Source of the DNA: Allomyces arbusculus
Lineage: Eukaryota; Blastocladiomycota; Blastocladiomycetes; Blastocladiales; Blastocladiaceae
Assembly (NCBI GenBank): GCA_027604705.1
Contig: JADHYV010000012.1
Location: 310,001 to 374,000, forward strand
Reading direction: 5' to 3'
DNA: 64,000 nucleotides
Positions 32,748 to 44,548 of the stretch are shown one piece after another. The stretch's first letter is position 1. Each line of letters begins with the position of its first letter. Under the pieces are notes generated by a model, which made no database searches, had not been told where the DNA came from, and worked only from the letters and a program-made list of their open reading frames with translations. Both the position numbers and the translations under genes were made by a program.

Positions 32748-34040
32748 ATGGGATCCAAGGTCGTGCAAAAGACGCTTTTCTCGCTGTCGCTGCTCCTGAC
32801 GGCTGCCGCTATTGTCTTCATCAATGTGCTGCTCTACTCGCCATCGACGCGCAAGTCGCTGCTCGGCGCCAACTACACCGTCTTTGGCGTGATTCCCGGC
32901 GCACCCACCAAGCCGAGCGCCGGTACCCCCGCACGGTCGCCCACCAACAACCGGCGCATTCTCGACCCAGCCGGGATCAACGGAATGTACTTTGGCGCAT
33001 CCATCGACTGGGAAGCCAAGGACGTGCCGCTCTCCTTCAACCAGCGGTTCGGCAAACCGTTGCCCTTTGTCATGTACTTCGCCAACATCACGACCAACGG
33101 CATGGCGCTCGTGAGCGAGCTCAAGTACATTATTGACGCAGTCGTGCGCGTCGATGGCGCGATCCTTGGGCTCACGGTCATGCCCATGGACCCGCTCGAG
33201 CAGTTGTCGGACGCCGTCTACGACCAGCTCGGCCGCGTCTGTGCCGAAATCAACAAGAACGGGATCCCGGTCATGCTGCGCTACGCGCACGAAATGAACG
33301 GGAACTGGTTCTCGTACGGTCAAGTGCCGACCGCCTACAAGGCCTCGTTTATTAAGGCGACAACGGCCGTCAGGAAGTACACCAACTTGACGAGCATGGT
33401 CTGGGCGCCCAACAGTCCGTCGGGCTACCCGTGGCTCGCCGCCGGGTCCGGTCCCAAGTCTGGATCAGCCGATTTCATTGCCATGGACACGAATAAGGAC
33501 GGTGTGCTCGACCGCCTCGACGACCCCTACACGCCCTACTACCCGGGCGACGACTACGTGGACTGGATCGGGTTCTCGGTCTTCCATTTCGGTAACAACC
33601 TCAACTCCAACACGCTGCCTGTCGACGGCGAGTTCCGTGGCGTCATCCAGTACGTGGCCGGCACCGACAAGTCGGCGCCGACGTGGGATCTCTACACGCA
33701 GTTCTCACAGGCGCGTAACAAGCCTTTCGCGATCATGGAAACGGGTGCGGCGTATTACCCGAAGAACGTCCAGCCGGGCGACCCGACGGAAATGGACATC
33801 AAGCGCGCGTGGTGGAAGCAGGTCTACTCGACCGACACGTTGACGCGGTTCCCACTCATGAAGCTCGTCTCGTGGTTCGACATTGCCAAGGAGGAACAGA
33901 TCAACGGTGGCGAGACGGCGTCGTCATTCTTGTACCGTGACTTCCGCATCAGCTGGGACAAGACGATTGCCGACCAGTTCAAAGCCGACCTGCCGCCGCG
34001 CGTCTTCTTCGAGGACGCGCCCGAGGCGGCGTTGCATTGA
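32748..34040 (+). CDS. GH26-type glycoside hydrolase (beta-mannanase-like), membrane-anchored, copy 1
   Basis: An intronless gene of 430 residues. It starts with a short cytosolic end and one hydrophobic segment (about 11-28) that looks like an uncleaved signal anchor. The catalytic domain has RYAHEMNGNWFSYG with acid/base E182, and FAIMETGAAYYP with nucleophile E331, both typical of GH26. DYVDWIGFSVF is another conserved strand end. Family role: cutting beta-1,4-mannan or mixed beta-glucan inside the chain. As a type II membrane protein it may act on the cell's own wall in the secretory path or at the surface, rather than as a secreted food enzyme; this is inference. A second copy lies at 36870. 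Confidence 0.85.
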   Translation: MGSKVVQKTLFSLSLLLTAAAIVFINVLLYSPSTRKSLLGANYTVFGVIPGAPTKPSAGTPARSPTNNRRILDPAGINGMYFGASIDWEAKDVPLSFNQRFGKPLPFVMYFANITTNGMALVSELKYIIDAVVRVDGAILGLTVMPMDPLEQLSDAVYDQLGRVCAEINKNGIPVMLRYAHEMNGNWFSYGQVPTAYKASFIKATTAVRKYTNLTSMVWAPNSPSGYPWLAAGSGPKSGSADFIAMDTNKDGVLDRLDDPYTPYYPGDDYVDWIGFSVFHFGNNLNSNTLPVDGEFRGVIQYVAGTDKSAPTWDLYTQFSQARNKPFAIMETGAAYYPKNVQPGDPTEMDIKRAWWKQVYSTDTLTRFPLMKLVSWFDIAKEEQINGGETASSFLYRDFRISWDKTIADQFKADLPPRVFFEDAPEAALH

Positions 34041-36869
34041 GTCGGGGCCGCGACCCCCGCGTGTGTCGTCCCAAGTCTCGTTTCTTTTGGCGTGTTCGTT
34101 CTATTCTTGTTATCCCGTGTTCGCTTTGCGCTTGCTTCGCGTTTGGTTTTGTGTATCTCCGTGATCTTGCTTTGGTTGGGCTATGGTCCTTGGCGCGGGA
34201 TTCCCATCACCTTGGACCGCATTCGCTCGTCTCCACCATTGTACCCATACATCTCCGATTTTTGCTCACGTTGGTTCAGGTTCACCTCATGTTACGGCTG
34301 CTGTCGATTGACCCAAAGTAACCATCGCTGCTGTCTCAGAATTCAACTGGGTGTCGTGCTCGCTCTGTACAAACCTGGCGCCATCAAGAAACGACAACAG
34401 TGACCGGAGCCCGGCTCTGCATCCATAACGGCCAGAAAGAAGCATTGAGAAACGATCTGGGCGAATGCTCCGTCGTGTTGTATGCCTTTGCCATCATGGC
34501 GCTGCGTGCATTTCGTCTTTGCAGCACCCACAACTGACCCCATCCATCGTTTCTACACTCATGGGCAATGTCCTTGAGCTCGTGAATCGAACAGCCACAA
34601 AGAGCCGGACCGGCGGGAACCCGTCCTTCATATGGACGGCGCGGCCCGCACCGGCCTGCTCCAACCGGGTGACGATATTATTACCGCAAAATTATGTGCC
34701 CATGCTCCGCGGGAGCCGTTCGTGCCACATGTTGCCCGATCGGCCTGCAACGAAGCCCCAAACACTCACACGTTGACGCTTTTTGTGGCCACCACCGATG
34801 CGACTGAAATTCAGTCCTTGTAAGTCGGATGGACGATATGTAATCCACCGTCAAATAATTTCCTGAGAAAGGCGCGCTTGAACATGTCCACCAGCTATCG
34901 TGCACAGCGCTGCAAAAATAACCACCAACCACAGTCACTTGTTAGTCAAACATGACGCTCCAAATGTCCTCGGCCATAATCTTCAGTTAGAGCCAATTCG
35001 CAGTTCTCCACTGGCAGCTCTTGGTGGCGTGCGAAGCGCTGTATAACAAATGTTGCGCGTCACTTGCACTCGGCCTCCAAACGACGTGCCAAACGCGGCC
35101 ACGCTGTTGAAAAAATCAACAGCGCAACCTTGCACGTCAATACACAGCTGCGAAGCTACCGGGCGGTTGCTGAGGATGGCTTGCGTTGAATTTTCGACAT
35201 GGACGTCATGAGTGCTTCATGTCATTTAAATCGTTTGCTTGACCCCTTCGTCCATCACCAGCAGACGCCCGATTGCGCTGCCACAGCACGGCTACATCGG
35301 TGGAGTTCAGCCCTCACGAACTGGACGGACGACGGTGGAACGCGCCGTTCCACCATCGCTTCGACGCGACTTTTGAAATGGGAACAACGTGGCCACCTCC
35401 CAAGTGTAAATATCGAGGACAGAACTCAAAGTACAAAAGTGATCCGATGCAACGAGTTTGATGCTGCCCTCAAATCATCATCCAAACACTGTTTTCCATC
35501 TCTGATCCCTAACGCGCCATTATTTCAACGCTGCAAGATAAACGCTGACAGCGTTACCCCACCGTGTTGGGGTTGGTGTTGCAATGATCATGCCCGCTCT
35601 TGGGCTCACGAGTGCTCGCCTCCGAGTGGGCCAAGTGCGCGAGTCCTCGTGGGCCAGCCTGGTCGTCCTTATCAGCGACGCTCGTCCATCCTTCCATTCT
35701 GGCCGTCTCTATCCGCGATGCTCGTCCATCCTTCCATTTGCATGGCCGCCCCCACTGAAACATAAACGAAGGGAGGGGGGAAAAGATTTCGTTGAAAAGC
35801 ACACATGAGTGCGCCATTCTTTTTTGAAGCGTAGGAAAGGACTCAGCAATCACAGATGATTGGAACAAACCGTTCGTGGGTGGCGCTGGGGGCAGGACCG
35901 GTGCGAGATGCGTTTCCTTGATTAGGCAGGCAGCAGACGCCTCTTTCCACGCCCCCGTCTCGCGCAGGACCTCGTGAGCGTGTGCAGAAAGCGCGCAATC
36001 GCGCTTTCGGGCATCGCGCGGACGGCGCACCTTGACACGCCACCCTTTCCCAGGCCCGGAGACGCGGTACTGAGGGCTTTGGAACGGCCCCATGACGTCG
36101 GGCCCAGCGCGGCAGCTTCCGCTCACCTCGAATCAGGGCTTCTTTGGCTGCGAGGCCCTGCGGTGGGTGCCCCCCCCCCCCCCCCCCACCCGCCAAGCCA
36201 GCCCTAGCTGGGACGACTGGCTCCTGTGCCGTCGTCTGGCATGTTCCTCCGACGCCGAAAACGAAAAGTAGGATCAACACCAGCATGCGGCCGACCGACC
36301 AAGGGCTGTCTTGTTGTGCTCCTCTCCGTTGCACGCCCCGCTCACGCGCGCAACCGCTCCAAAAAGCACGACACTCGGCACCGGATGTCGATACCGCCTC
36401 CTCTCTTCCCGGCTCGACGTTCATCACACCACGACTTCCCATTCGATATTCACTGCAGATTCAGCACGCCGCGCTTCTCCCGTCCGTTGTCCACCCACTC
36501 GCAAGCACGCCCGCCTTCGGCGCATCGAACGGCCGCCCCCATCACGTCGGATCAATATTCCTGATTTTTTGTCGCCGTAGCGTGCGCTCTACCCTCTGAT
36601 CTGCCGCTCGCTTGGAATCACGTTCTCCTGGCCGCCGCCGCCGCTCGCGCCCGTTGCTCTTGCTTGTCCCACCGTTTGCTGCACTCGCTCGATTGAGGTG
36701 TCAAGATGGGAGCGGAACCGACGCGATTCTGTGGGCTCTGGCGCAACTCATACGTCGCGTGCGTTTATTGGCTCATTGGGAGCATGGCAAGTCGCGGTAG
36801 TCGATTCTGACTTGAAAAATATTCTTTTCATTGATCAGCCTAGAAAGGACAGCTGACGACTTCAAGGGC
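34041..36869. other. long intergenic region between the GH26 paralogues
   Basis: 2.8 kb with no supported gene. An imperfect tandem duplication of about 39 bases (shared core CGCTCGTCCATCCTTCCATT) spans about 35661-35742. A poly(C) run is at 36170-36187. The frame at 35199-35765 has no recognisable motif. The two GH26 copies are thus far apart for a simple tandem pair, which suggests insertion or an old duplication. Confidence 0.4.
36170..36187. repeat. poly(C) tract, 18 bases
   Basis: Eighteen cytosines in a row. The length may be uncertain in the assembly. Confidence 0.9.
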
Positions 36870-38202
36870 ATGCAAAGGGCCATCTTTATGCTCTCGTTAA
36901 TCCTCACCGCGGCGGCGATCGTTGTCGTCAATGTGCTCCTCTATTCACCTACGATCCGGCAAGACTGGCTCGACGAAAATAATTTGCTCTTTGGCATCGT
37001 GCCGCATAAGACTATCAATAACCGACGCATTCTCGACCCGGCCAGCATCAATGGCGTCTATTTTGGCGCGTCGATCGACTGGAAGGCCAAGGACGTGCCT
37101 GTCGCGTTCAACGAGCGGTTTGGCAAGCCGTTGCCGTTCGTCATGTGTTTTACAAATATGACCGCGGCCAATGGGCTTACGCTCGTGCGCGAACTCAAGT
37201 ACATTGCCGACACGATGTTGCGCGTCGACGGAGCGATCCTCGGGCTGACCGTCATGCCCGTTGACCCGCTCGACCAATTGTCGGATGCCGTCTACGATCA
37301 GCTCGGCCGCGTGTGCGCCGAGATCAATCGGTACGGGATCCCGGTGATGCTGCGATACGCACACGAAATGAACGGCAACTGGTTCTCGTACGGGCAAGCG
37401 CCGGGTGCATATCGAGCGTCGTTCATTAAGGCCTCGACGGCCGTGAAAAAGCACACCAATTTGACGAGCATGGTGTGGGCGCCCAACAGCCCCGTCGGCT
37501 ATCCGTGGCTCGCTTCTGGCGGTGGACCCGAGATTGGATCGGCCGATTTCCTGGCCATGGACACGAACAAGGACGGCGCGCTCGACCACCACGACGATCC
37601 GTACTCGCCCTACTACCCGGGCGACGACTACGTCGACTGGATCGGGTTTTCGGTGTTTCATTTCGGCGAGAACTTAACCATGAATACGGTCCCGGGTCCC
37701 GACGATTTCCGCAGCGCAATCCAGTACGTCGCGGGCAATGAGACAGGCGCACCGACGTGGGATATTTACGAGCAGTTTGCCCACGCGCGCAACAAGCCGT
37801 TTGCCGTCATGGAAACGGGTGCCGCGTATTACCCAAACGACGTGAGACCAGGCGACCCGACCGAGATGGAGGTCAAGCGCGCGTGGTGGATGCAAGTGTA
37901 TTCGACTGATACGCTCGCGCGATTCCCGCTCATGAAGTTGATTTCGTGGTTTGATGTCGCCGAGGACGAGCAGGTCAACCGCGGCGAGCGGGGATCGTTG
38001 TATTATTATCGCGATTTTCGGATTAGCTGGGTACGTCGCTCTCAGTCTCTGATTTTGCGTTGCTGTTGATGATTTGGTTGTGATGCTCACTGTGATGCGC
38101 ATGGCCATGACGTCCCAGAACCATAACATCACAACCCAGTTCCTGGCTGACTTGCCGCCGCGCGTATTTTTTGAGAACGCGCGCGAATCGGCATTGCTTT
38201 GA
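36870..38202 (+). CDS. GH26-type glycoside hydrolase, membrane-anchored, copy 2
   Basis: Two exons, 36870-38030 and 38119-38202, give 414 residues. It matches copy 1 along its whole length, at roughly 75% by eye, including the N-terminal anchor (FMLSLILTAAAIVVVNVLL), HEMNGNW with E166, and the nucleophile E315 in METGAAYYP. The end LADLPPRVFF comes from the second exon. It lacks the Pro/Ala/Ser linker that copy 1 has before NNRRILDP. The intron near the 3' end (GTACGT...CCCAG) is absent in copy 1, so one copy gained or lost it. The start is the first ATG before the hydrophobic segment; a small upstream exon is possible because a splice-acceptor-like TAG stands at about 36840. Confidence 0.83.
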
Positions 38203-38949
38203 TTATTTGTTGCGTGTCCTGTTTGACTCATGGTTTCTAGTCATCTGTCGTGTGGCACCCATTTTGAACAGCAGTATATCCGCCTTTGTCCACCTCAGCC
38301 AAGTTTTGAGTCTCGTTGACGCTCTGGAGCGAAGCACTTGTTCACTTGGAAGAAGTGGGAGAAGCAACCATCATCTTGACATGACCGATGTCGCGTTCAA
38401 CGCGCAACCCTGGTCACCGCCAGCTGGTGAGTTTTTCATTCATACTATTTAATTACCGGACACGACGCTTTACGCTGCAAGCTCGGACGCGGCTACGATA
38501 TCCATGCGCGGTGTGGCGGCAGGAAGTCCGGGGCAGAGTGACGTGAATGACCGGCCAGCCGCCCAAATGCACAACACGCGATCATGCCTGCTGAGATCGT
38601 GCGGAAGCCATGAGTGCCGACGTTGCGCGGCGCGCGCACGCTTGCAGATTGCGCCGGCTCGTCAAGCGCGTCGGAAGTAGAGGGCCGTTGGCGGTAGTCC
38701 GCGCAGTTCATGACCTGCGAGAGAAGTTGCGCGCGTCTCGACTCGACGTCGCAGGTGCGGGACGCTCGGAAAAAGAAAAAAAGGGTGTGAGACGAGTGGG
38801 AGACTGTTCAATCTGGGTGTGGATTCAACCGGGGTCAAGGCGAAAAAAGTTCACAAGGGTTTCCAAAGAATTGAATTTGACCTCCTTTGAAACACACCTT
38901 TATATACCGGATTTTTGTGAATAACTCCTGGCAAAAGCCAAACTTGACC
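38203..38949. other. intergenic, no gene supported
   Basis: 747 bases between GH26 copy 2 and tRNA-Ser. A TATATA-like stretch (TTTATATACC) lies at about 38900, some 50 bases before the tRNA; upstream TATA elements are known in some fungal tRNA genes. Confidence 0.4.
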
Positions 38950-39031
38950 GACAACGTGTCCGAGTGGTTAAGGAGATTGACTAGAAATCAATTAGGCTCT
39001 GCCTGCACAGGTTCGAATCCTGTCGTTGTCG
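38950..39031 (+). tRNA. tRNA-Ser (anticodon AGA)
   Basis: An 82-base class II tRNA. The acceptor stem GACAACG/CGTTGTC pairs perfectly. The anticodon arm has loop CTAGAAA (anticodon AGA), there is a long variable arm as in serine tRNAs, and the T-arm is ACAGG-TTCGAAT-CCTGT. A TTTTT terminator is at about 39048. No intron. Confidence 0.93.
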
Positions 39032-39198
39032 CTTCGAGGATGTAATGGTTTTTGGCGCGAAGCTCCAAGTGCTGCCCATGATATTTTTCGCATAGCAGTG
39101 TTTAGCTCTGCACCCCCTTTTTGATGCTCACACCTCAAGTCCAGCGCTGACCCTCAGCGTCATCGCCAAAGACCAAGGGCCGCCTGACAGAACCTGCA
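39032..39198. other. short intergenic region before the FGGY kinase
   Basis: 167 bases that hold the tRNA terminator and the promoter of the kinase gene. Nothing else seen. Confidence 0.4.
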
Positions 39199-41412
39199 AT
39201 GCGTCAATACTACATTGGTGTCGACGTTGGCACATCGTCCGCACGCGCAACCTTGATTGCTTCCAATGGAGCGTCAGTACCACCACCTCAATCCCAAGAC
39301 CAGTAACCTGCAGCGAGCGTCATGGCCGAACCGATATCCGCGCCATTATCTTTATGGCCAGCTGCGATCAGAGGCTATGGCCCCGCTGCATGATCGTTGC
39401 GCTGTCTACAACCGAGTAGAGATCATGATCATCCTGATCAAATCGTTGACGTTAGAATCTATTGGCAATGCGTAGGATTTTGGCCACATCGTCGCAGTCC
39501 ATTGCCATCCACAATCCGCTGCCAGACCACTATGAGCAGTCGTCCACGGATATTTGGCAGCAAATCTGCACTGTCACCAAAGTAGGCCAAGTGAACTGCT
39601 TGACGTCTTGCTCCATACTTTCGGATGCTGATCCCCCCCCCTCCCCCCTTCTTCTCACGATTGCACCAGGATGTGGTAGCCGTGGCGAATGTCAACCCAG
39701 CGCACGTTGCTGGCATCGGGTTCGACGCCACGTGTTCGCTCGTTGCCGTGTCGGCGACTGACGCGCCCGTGACCGTCTCGACGACGCACGACGCGCAGTG
39801 GAACATCATCATGTGGATGGACCACCGTGCCCACCAAGAAACGGCCGTGATTAACGCGACGCGGCATGCCGTACTCGACTGTACCGGCGGTCAAATCTCG
39901 ATTGAAATGGAAATGCCCAAGCTGTTGTGGCTGCACCGTCATTTGCCGAGTACCTGCAAGGACGCCGCGCACTTTTTCGACTTGCCGGACTACCTGACGT
40001 GGAAAGCGACGGGCGGCGCGGCCGACCGGTCCCAGTGCTCGCTCGCGTGCAAGTGGACGTACTTGCCCAAGGCGACGAGCGCGACCATGGGGCGCGCGGA
40101 AGGGTTCCAGCGCGATTTTCTCGAGTCGGTTGGGCTCGGTGGTCTGGACGTCGGCAAGCTCCAGACGCGGTCGGCGCGCGCTGTCGGCGAGCGCGCGGGG
40201 TACCTGTCGGAACAGGCCGCGGCCGAGCTGGGTCTGACGACCAAGGTCGCTGTCGGTGTGTCCATGATTGACGCCTACGCGGGGGCAATCGGTGCGCTCG
40301 CTTCCTTTTGGTGTGGTCGTTGAAGCAAGCAGTCTCACGTTGTCGCTCTCTCAACTCGCAGCCACTTTGGCTGTGCCCAACACGAACCCGAACAACAACC
40401 TGGCGCTCATTTCGGGCACGTCTTCGTGCCATATTGCCATGTCGAAGTCGCCGATTGCCATTCCGGGCGTGTGGGGCCCCTACGAGGGTGTGCTCCTGCC
40501 CGACATGTTTGCCATGGAGGGCGGCCAAAGCGCGGCAGGCAAGCTGGTGCGATTTCGGCGAGGCCGTTTTGAAGCGTGCCAGTGTCTCTAACCGGTTATC
40601 TTTGCAGATTGACCACGTTCTCGCGTCGCACCCGTGCTTTGTCGAGACCAAAGCCAAGGCCACGAACGAGGGCAAGACGATCTACGAGCACCTCAACGCG
40701 TACTTGCATCGCCTCGCCGAGGAGAAGAAGTGCCAGATGGGTTTGTGCCATTCTTCCCTACCATCTCTCCATCGGCCCTGCTTTAATCTTAACCCGCGCA
40801 CTCTTCTCGCGTAGCCGCACTCACGCAGCACCTGCACGTTCTGCCGGACTTCCACGGCAACCGGTCGCCGCTCAGCGACCCGACCCTGCGCGGCACGATT
40901 TCCGGGCTCGACCTCGACGCGTCGGTGCACTCGCTCGCGCTGATCTACTTGGCCACGATCCAGGCGCTCGCGCTGCAGACGCGGCATATTATCGACGCGG
41001 CCAACACGGCCGGCCACGACCTGCGCCGCATTTGCATGAGCGGCGGGCTTGCACAAAATGCTGTTTACGTCCAGGTGCACGCTGACGTGACGCGGCTCGA
41101 TGTGGTATTGCCAAAGTACCCGGACGCGTCGGTCGTGCATGGTGCGGCGGTGTTGGGTGCCGCTGCGACGGGCGAGTTTGGCGGGCTTTGGGTACGCGCT
41201 TTGATTGCGTAATGGAGGGATTGGGTGGAGTCGAACGAATTGCTGATGCGCTGGTGGGTGCACTGTAGGACACGATGCGCGCGCTCACTCAACCCGGTGA
41301 CACGGTCCACCCGTCCACGGACTCGGCCGTCTTCGCGTATTACGAAAAGAAGTACAAGGCGTTCCACGCCATGTACGAGCACCAGCGCGCGCTCCGCGAG
41401 ATCATGAGCTAG
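39199..41412 (+). CDS. FGGY-family carbohydrate kinase (D-ribulokinase-like)
   Basis: Seven exons: 39199-39272, 39476-39581, 39670-40291, 40362-40546, 40608-40740, 40815-41191 and 41269-41412, giving 546 residues, a normal FGGY length. The start YYIGVDVGTSSARA is the first phosphate loop. YEQSSTDIWQQ, GIGFDATCSL, IIMWMDHRA and FFDLPDYLTWKATG match eukaryotic FGGY/YDR109C kinases in order. GVSMIDAYAG carries the likely catalytic Asp. ISGTSSCHI and SGGLAQN are the nucleotide-binding parts, and DFHGNRSPL is conserved in this subgroup. Family role: ATP-dependent phosphorylation of a sugar, D-ribulose in studied relatives, in the cytosol. The first intron is the longest in the gene at 203 bases. 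Its stop is about 108 bases from the convergent polymerase stop. Confidence 0.9.
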
Positions 41413-41520
41413 ACTGCTGATTTGCGCCGCGAAATGTGTATTGAGGGGGAGAATGATTTTGTATTGCATTGAATCTGTCCACAGCGGACACGGATGAGTT
41501 TTCCACAATCCAACTAGTAT

Positions 41521-44500
41521 TTACGCGTTCCGCTCATCGGGAGGGCTGCCGTCGGTAACGGTCAAAAGCGAGCAGTCAAGTGAACCGAATCCACCAACAG
41601 CGTCGAGTCGCAAGAAATGAGGGGAAATGCACGCACAGATAAGGGATCCCGAGCTTCTCAAAGATTTCGAGCTCGTCCGCGCCGGCAATCCGTGTTCCCT
41701 CGTTGATTTTTTGGCCCTGCGTTGAGTTGAAAAAATGACTATCAAGTTTGCGAGACCCATGTCGAATGTACGCAAAAGGACCCAGACCGCACCTTGACGC
41801 GTATGACATTCGCAAATAATCCATGCTGGTTCAGCGACATGCCCTTGCGCTGCGCATACAAGCGTATCGATCGGTTGAACACGTCATTGCCCGTAAAGTA
41901 GATCAGCGACGCGCCTGTTGAGCGGAGCGAGCAGCGACAGCCAGGGTGAGAAGTGAGCTTGATGCGACCCGGTGGAGAGTATCGCGAGCGTACCGAGCTC
42001 GTCGTGCGGGACCCACAAGAGGTCGATTCGGCGCGCGCGAGCCGTGGGTGCGACGCGACAGATGCCCATATACTTTGCATGCACATGGTCGGCTGTCAAG
42101 TCGTCAATGAGCAGCCCTTGGCTCTTGAGTTGCGCGACGAGCGCATGGAGCGGCGAGATGGCCATCGTGGGCGGCTTCGGGTGGGACCTACATGCGCGAT
42201 GCGCAAAGCAAGGTGTGAGCGAGATCAGGTCGCACGTCTACGGCGCCGACGCAAGCGAACGAACAAGATAATATCGATATCCCCACAATCGGCGGCGCCG
42301 CGGCGAAACGAGCCCATCGCGTAGACACTCGTCTCGGGCCCAAACAAGAGCTGCGCAGCGACCTGGACCAGTTTCGCGACCTGCCCGACCTCGTGCCGTG
42401 GGATGCGCTGGTTCAAGTCGCCCCAGTACTTGAGCGCCGTGTGATGAGTTGCGTTGAGCAAGTGGTGCCGGTCCTGCCGCAAGTCGTCGACCGTGCGGTA
42501 CCCATGGTGGTACCAGTTCTTGGCCGTGGTCGGACCGACGCCGTGCAGTTTCATAAACTCGGCGACGACCGGCTCCCACTCGGGCGCGCTCGTGCTCGCG
42601 GCGTCGCAAGTTCCGGTGCGGCAAATCTGGTCAATCTTGGCCTATCTCGGAGAGCACGGCGGTCAGATTCGGAGTAATGACGACGAGCACACCAAACCCG
42701 GCCTGGATGCCCCGCGGTACGTGCCAAAATCTTGTCGCCGATCCCGGGCAAGTGCGTCTTCTTGAGCTGATCCACTTTGATTATCTTTTCTGGGAACCGC
42801 TTCAGTGCATTGATGGCCTTGCGATACTGCAGCGCACGAAACTTGGCTGTCTTTTCGGTCGAGTGCTCGTGCCGCGTCTTGAGCGCCTCAAGCACGTCTG
42901 TGATGTGCTTGTTGAGGTTGCACGGACGCGATGACGACGGCATGAAACAGTGCCACGCCGACATGCCGGGTAGGATGGCCGACTTGCTCCCGCCGCCCGC
43001 CGCCATGGCCTGCGCGCGTGCCTCGAGTTGCGCGGTCATGTGGTGCACAGCCTCGTCGTCGAGGTCGCTCGAAGCTGTGTCCATGTGGTCTGAGTCGTGG
43101 TCCTCTGCAGTTGCTGCGCTTGCAGGGCCGTGCGCTGGCGCGGTCGCTGTGGTCGTGGTCGCGGCGCTCGACGACACGGGTACGGGCTTTTCGTCGTCGC
43201 TCTCGTCGCTCAGCACAATGATCTCGTGGCCCACGGGCTTTTTCGGGGCTTGAAACAACTTGGTGTCGACTTTGGCGTCGATCTTGGTCTCGACCTTGGC
43301 GCCGGCCTTGGCGTCGACCATGAGGCGCGCGCTTGGCCTTGACGACGACGGCTTGCTGTTGCGACTCAATTTTGTTGGGCTCGAGAACGATGTGGGCGGC
43401 GGCTCCACGGTATTGAACGGCGTGCGAATCGTCGAGGGCGCAAACCGCGCCGTCTTGGACCGAAACAGCTCAAACGAGCCCGGCGACGGCAGCCGGCCGT
43501 GCTAGAAGAGCAAGACGATGAGATCTAGTCACGCCCTTGCGAGAAACGGTGGAGAAAGCGCACCTGAATCGCATACTGGACCCAATCGAGCGAAACGATC
43601 CTGAGCTTGCCCTATTTTCGAACGACCGAGTTAGTTGCTTGGTCGAGGCCGTGGCCACCACCAAAAACGACGGTACGCACCCACCGCTCGTCCGCCTTCT
43701 TCCATTTCGGCATCGCGTCAACGAGCGCGTCCCACTTGGTCAGCGCCGTGACCAAGACGGTGCCCTGAGCGGGCGTCATGTCCTCGATCCCGTCGACGAT
43801 CCGCGCGCCTATACGAATGGGAGACACTTCGTGAGCCGACTGGTCCAACACTCTTCCCTCCCCCCCCCCCCCCTGTATTGTCCGAGCCAGCGCACGCACC
43901 TCGCTGTGCACACTGCTTGACCAAAATCTGAGCCCGTGTCGGGGTCATGCCCTTTTCCAAAATCACCATGATCGGCACCGCCGAAAATACGCCCGTTGAA
44001 TTCGATTCGGGCGCGGCCAATTTGACATGCGAAGAGCGCGACCGAGCGACTGGCAGACGAGCTGGGCGCGGCGGTGATGGGGGTGGAGAGACAGGACCCG
44101 ACTCGCTGGAGGTCGGTGCTGAACTCGACAATGCGGGCGGGGCGGTGTCCAGGTCGCGTCGTGCCGGGGAACGCGCCGACGTCGCAGCAGTCGTCCCGCC
44201 GCCTGGTAGCGCCGCGACCCCATGACGATGGTGCTCGACTGCTGCTGCGCTAACCGTGGTCGCGGCCGCTTCTATCGCAGGTTCCGCAGCAGCTGCCAGT
44301 GCTTGCTGTCCACTCGTGGTTCCCGTCGTCGATGCCGTCGCTGCCGACGCGGTGAGACTGGGCCTCACACCGGGAGCTGTCCGCCGCGCGCGCTTCGACG
44401 GACGCAGCGCCAACCCGTCGGAATCGTTGTCAGCAGGTACTGCGGGCGGCGGCGGCTGCGACGGCATGAGCGTGCCGAGCCGCCGGACGCGGTGCTTCGA

Positions 44501-44548
44501 TGCGCCCGGCGGGCTGGACGTTGTACTTGGCGGGCTGGACGGGTCCAT
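41521..44548 (-). CDS. X-family DNA polymerase (Pol4/lambda/mu-like) with BRCT domain
   Basis: Nine exons: 44548-43900, 43808-43681, 43611-43564, 43501-42725, 42641-42265, 42187-41994, 41914-41793, 41716-41637 and 41545-41521, giving 799 residues. About 190 disordered residues precede a BRCT domain (about 195-275; MVILEKGMTPTRAQIL to VSLDWVQYAI). A 150-residue linker follows, then the 8-kDa helix-hairpin region (LPGIGDKIL; LHGVGPTTAKNWYHHG). The palm has GSFRRGAADCGDIDI with metal ligands D655 and D657, and RRIDLLW with D715. YFTGNDVFNRSIR and the end PYLPPDERNA resemble Pol mu/TdT/Pol4. Known role: gap filling in end joining and base excision repair. The intron after the LPGIG helix-hairpin seems to use a GC donor (TTG|GCACGT at 42724). 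Confidence 0.9.
43860..43873. repeat. poly(C) tract in an intron of the polymerase gene
   Basis: Fourteen cytosines (plus strand) inside the first intron of the X-family polymerase, so it does not affect the coding sequence. Confidence 0.9.

Noticed and set aside
36170-36187. Poly(C) runs here and at 43860-43873 as functional signals
   Set aside because: Homopolymers of this kind are common and may be length-uncertain in assembly; one is intronic and the other intergenic.
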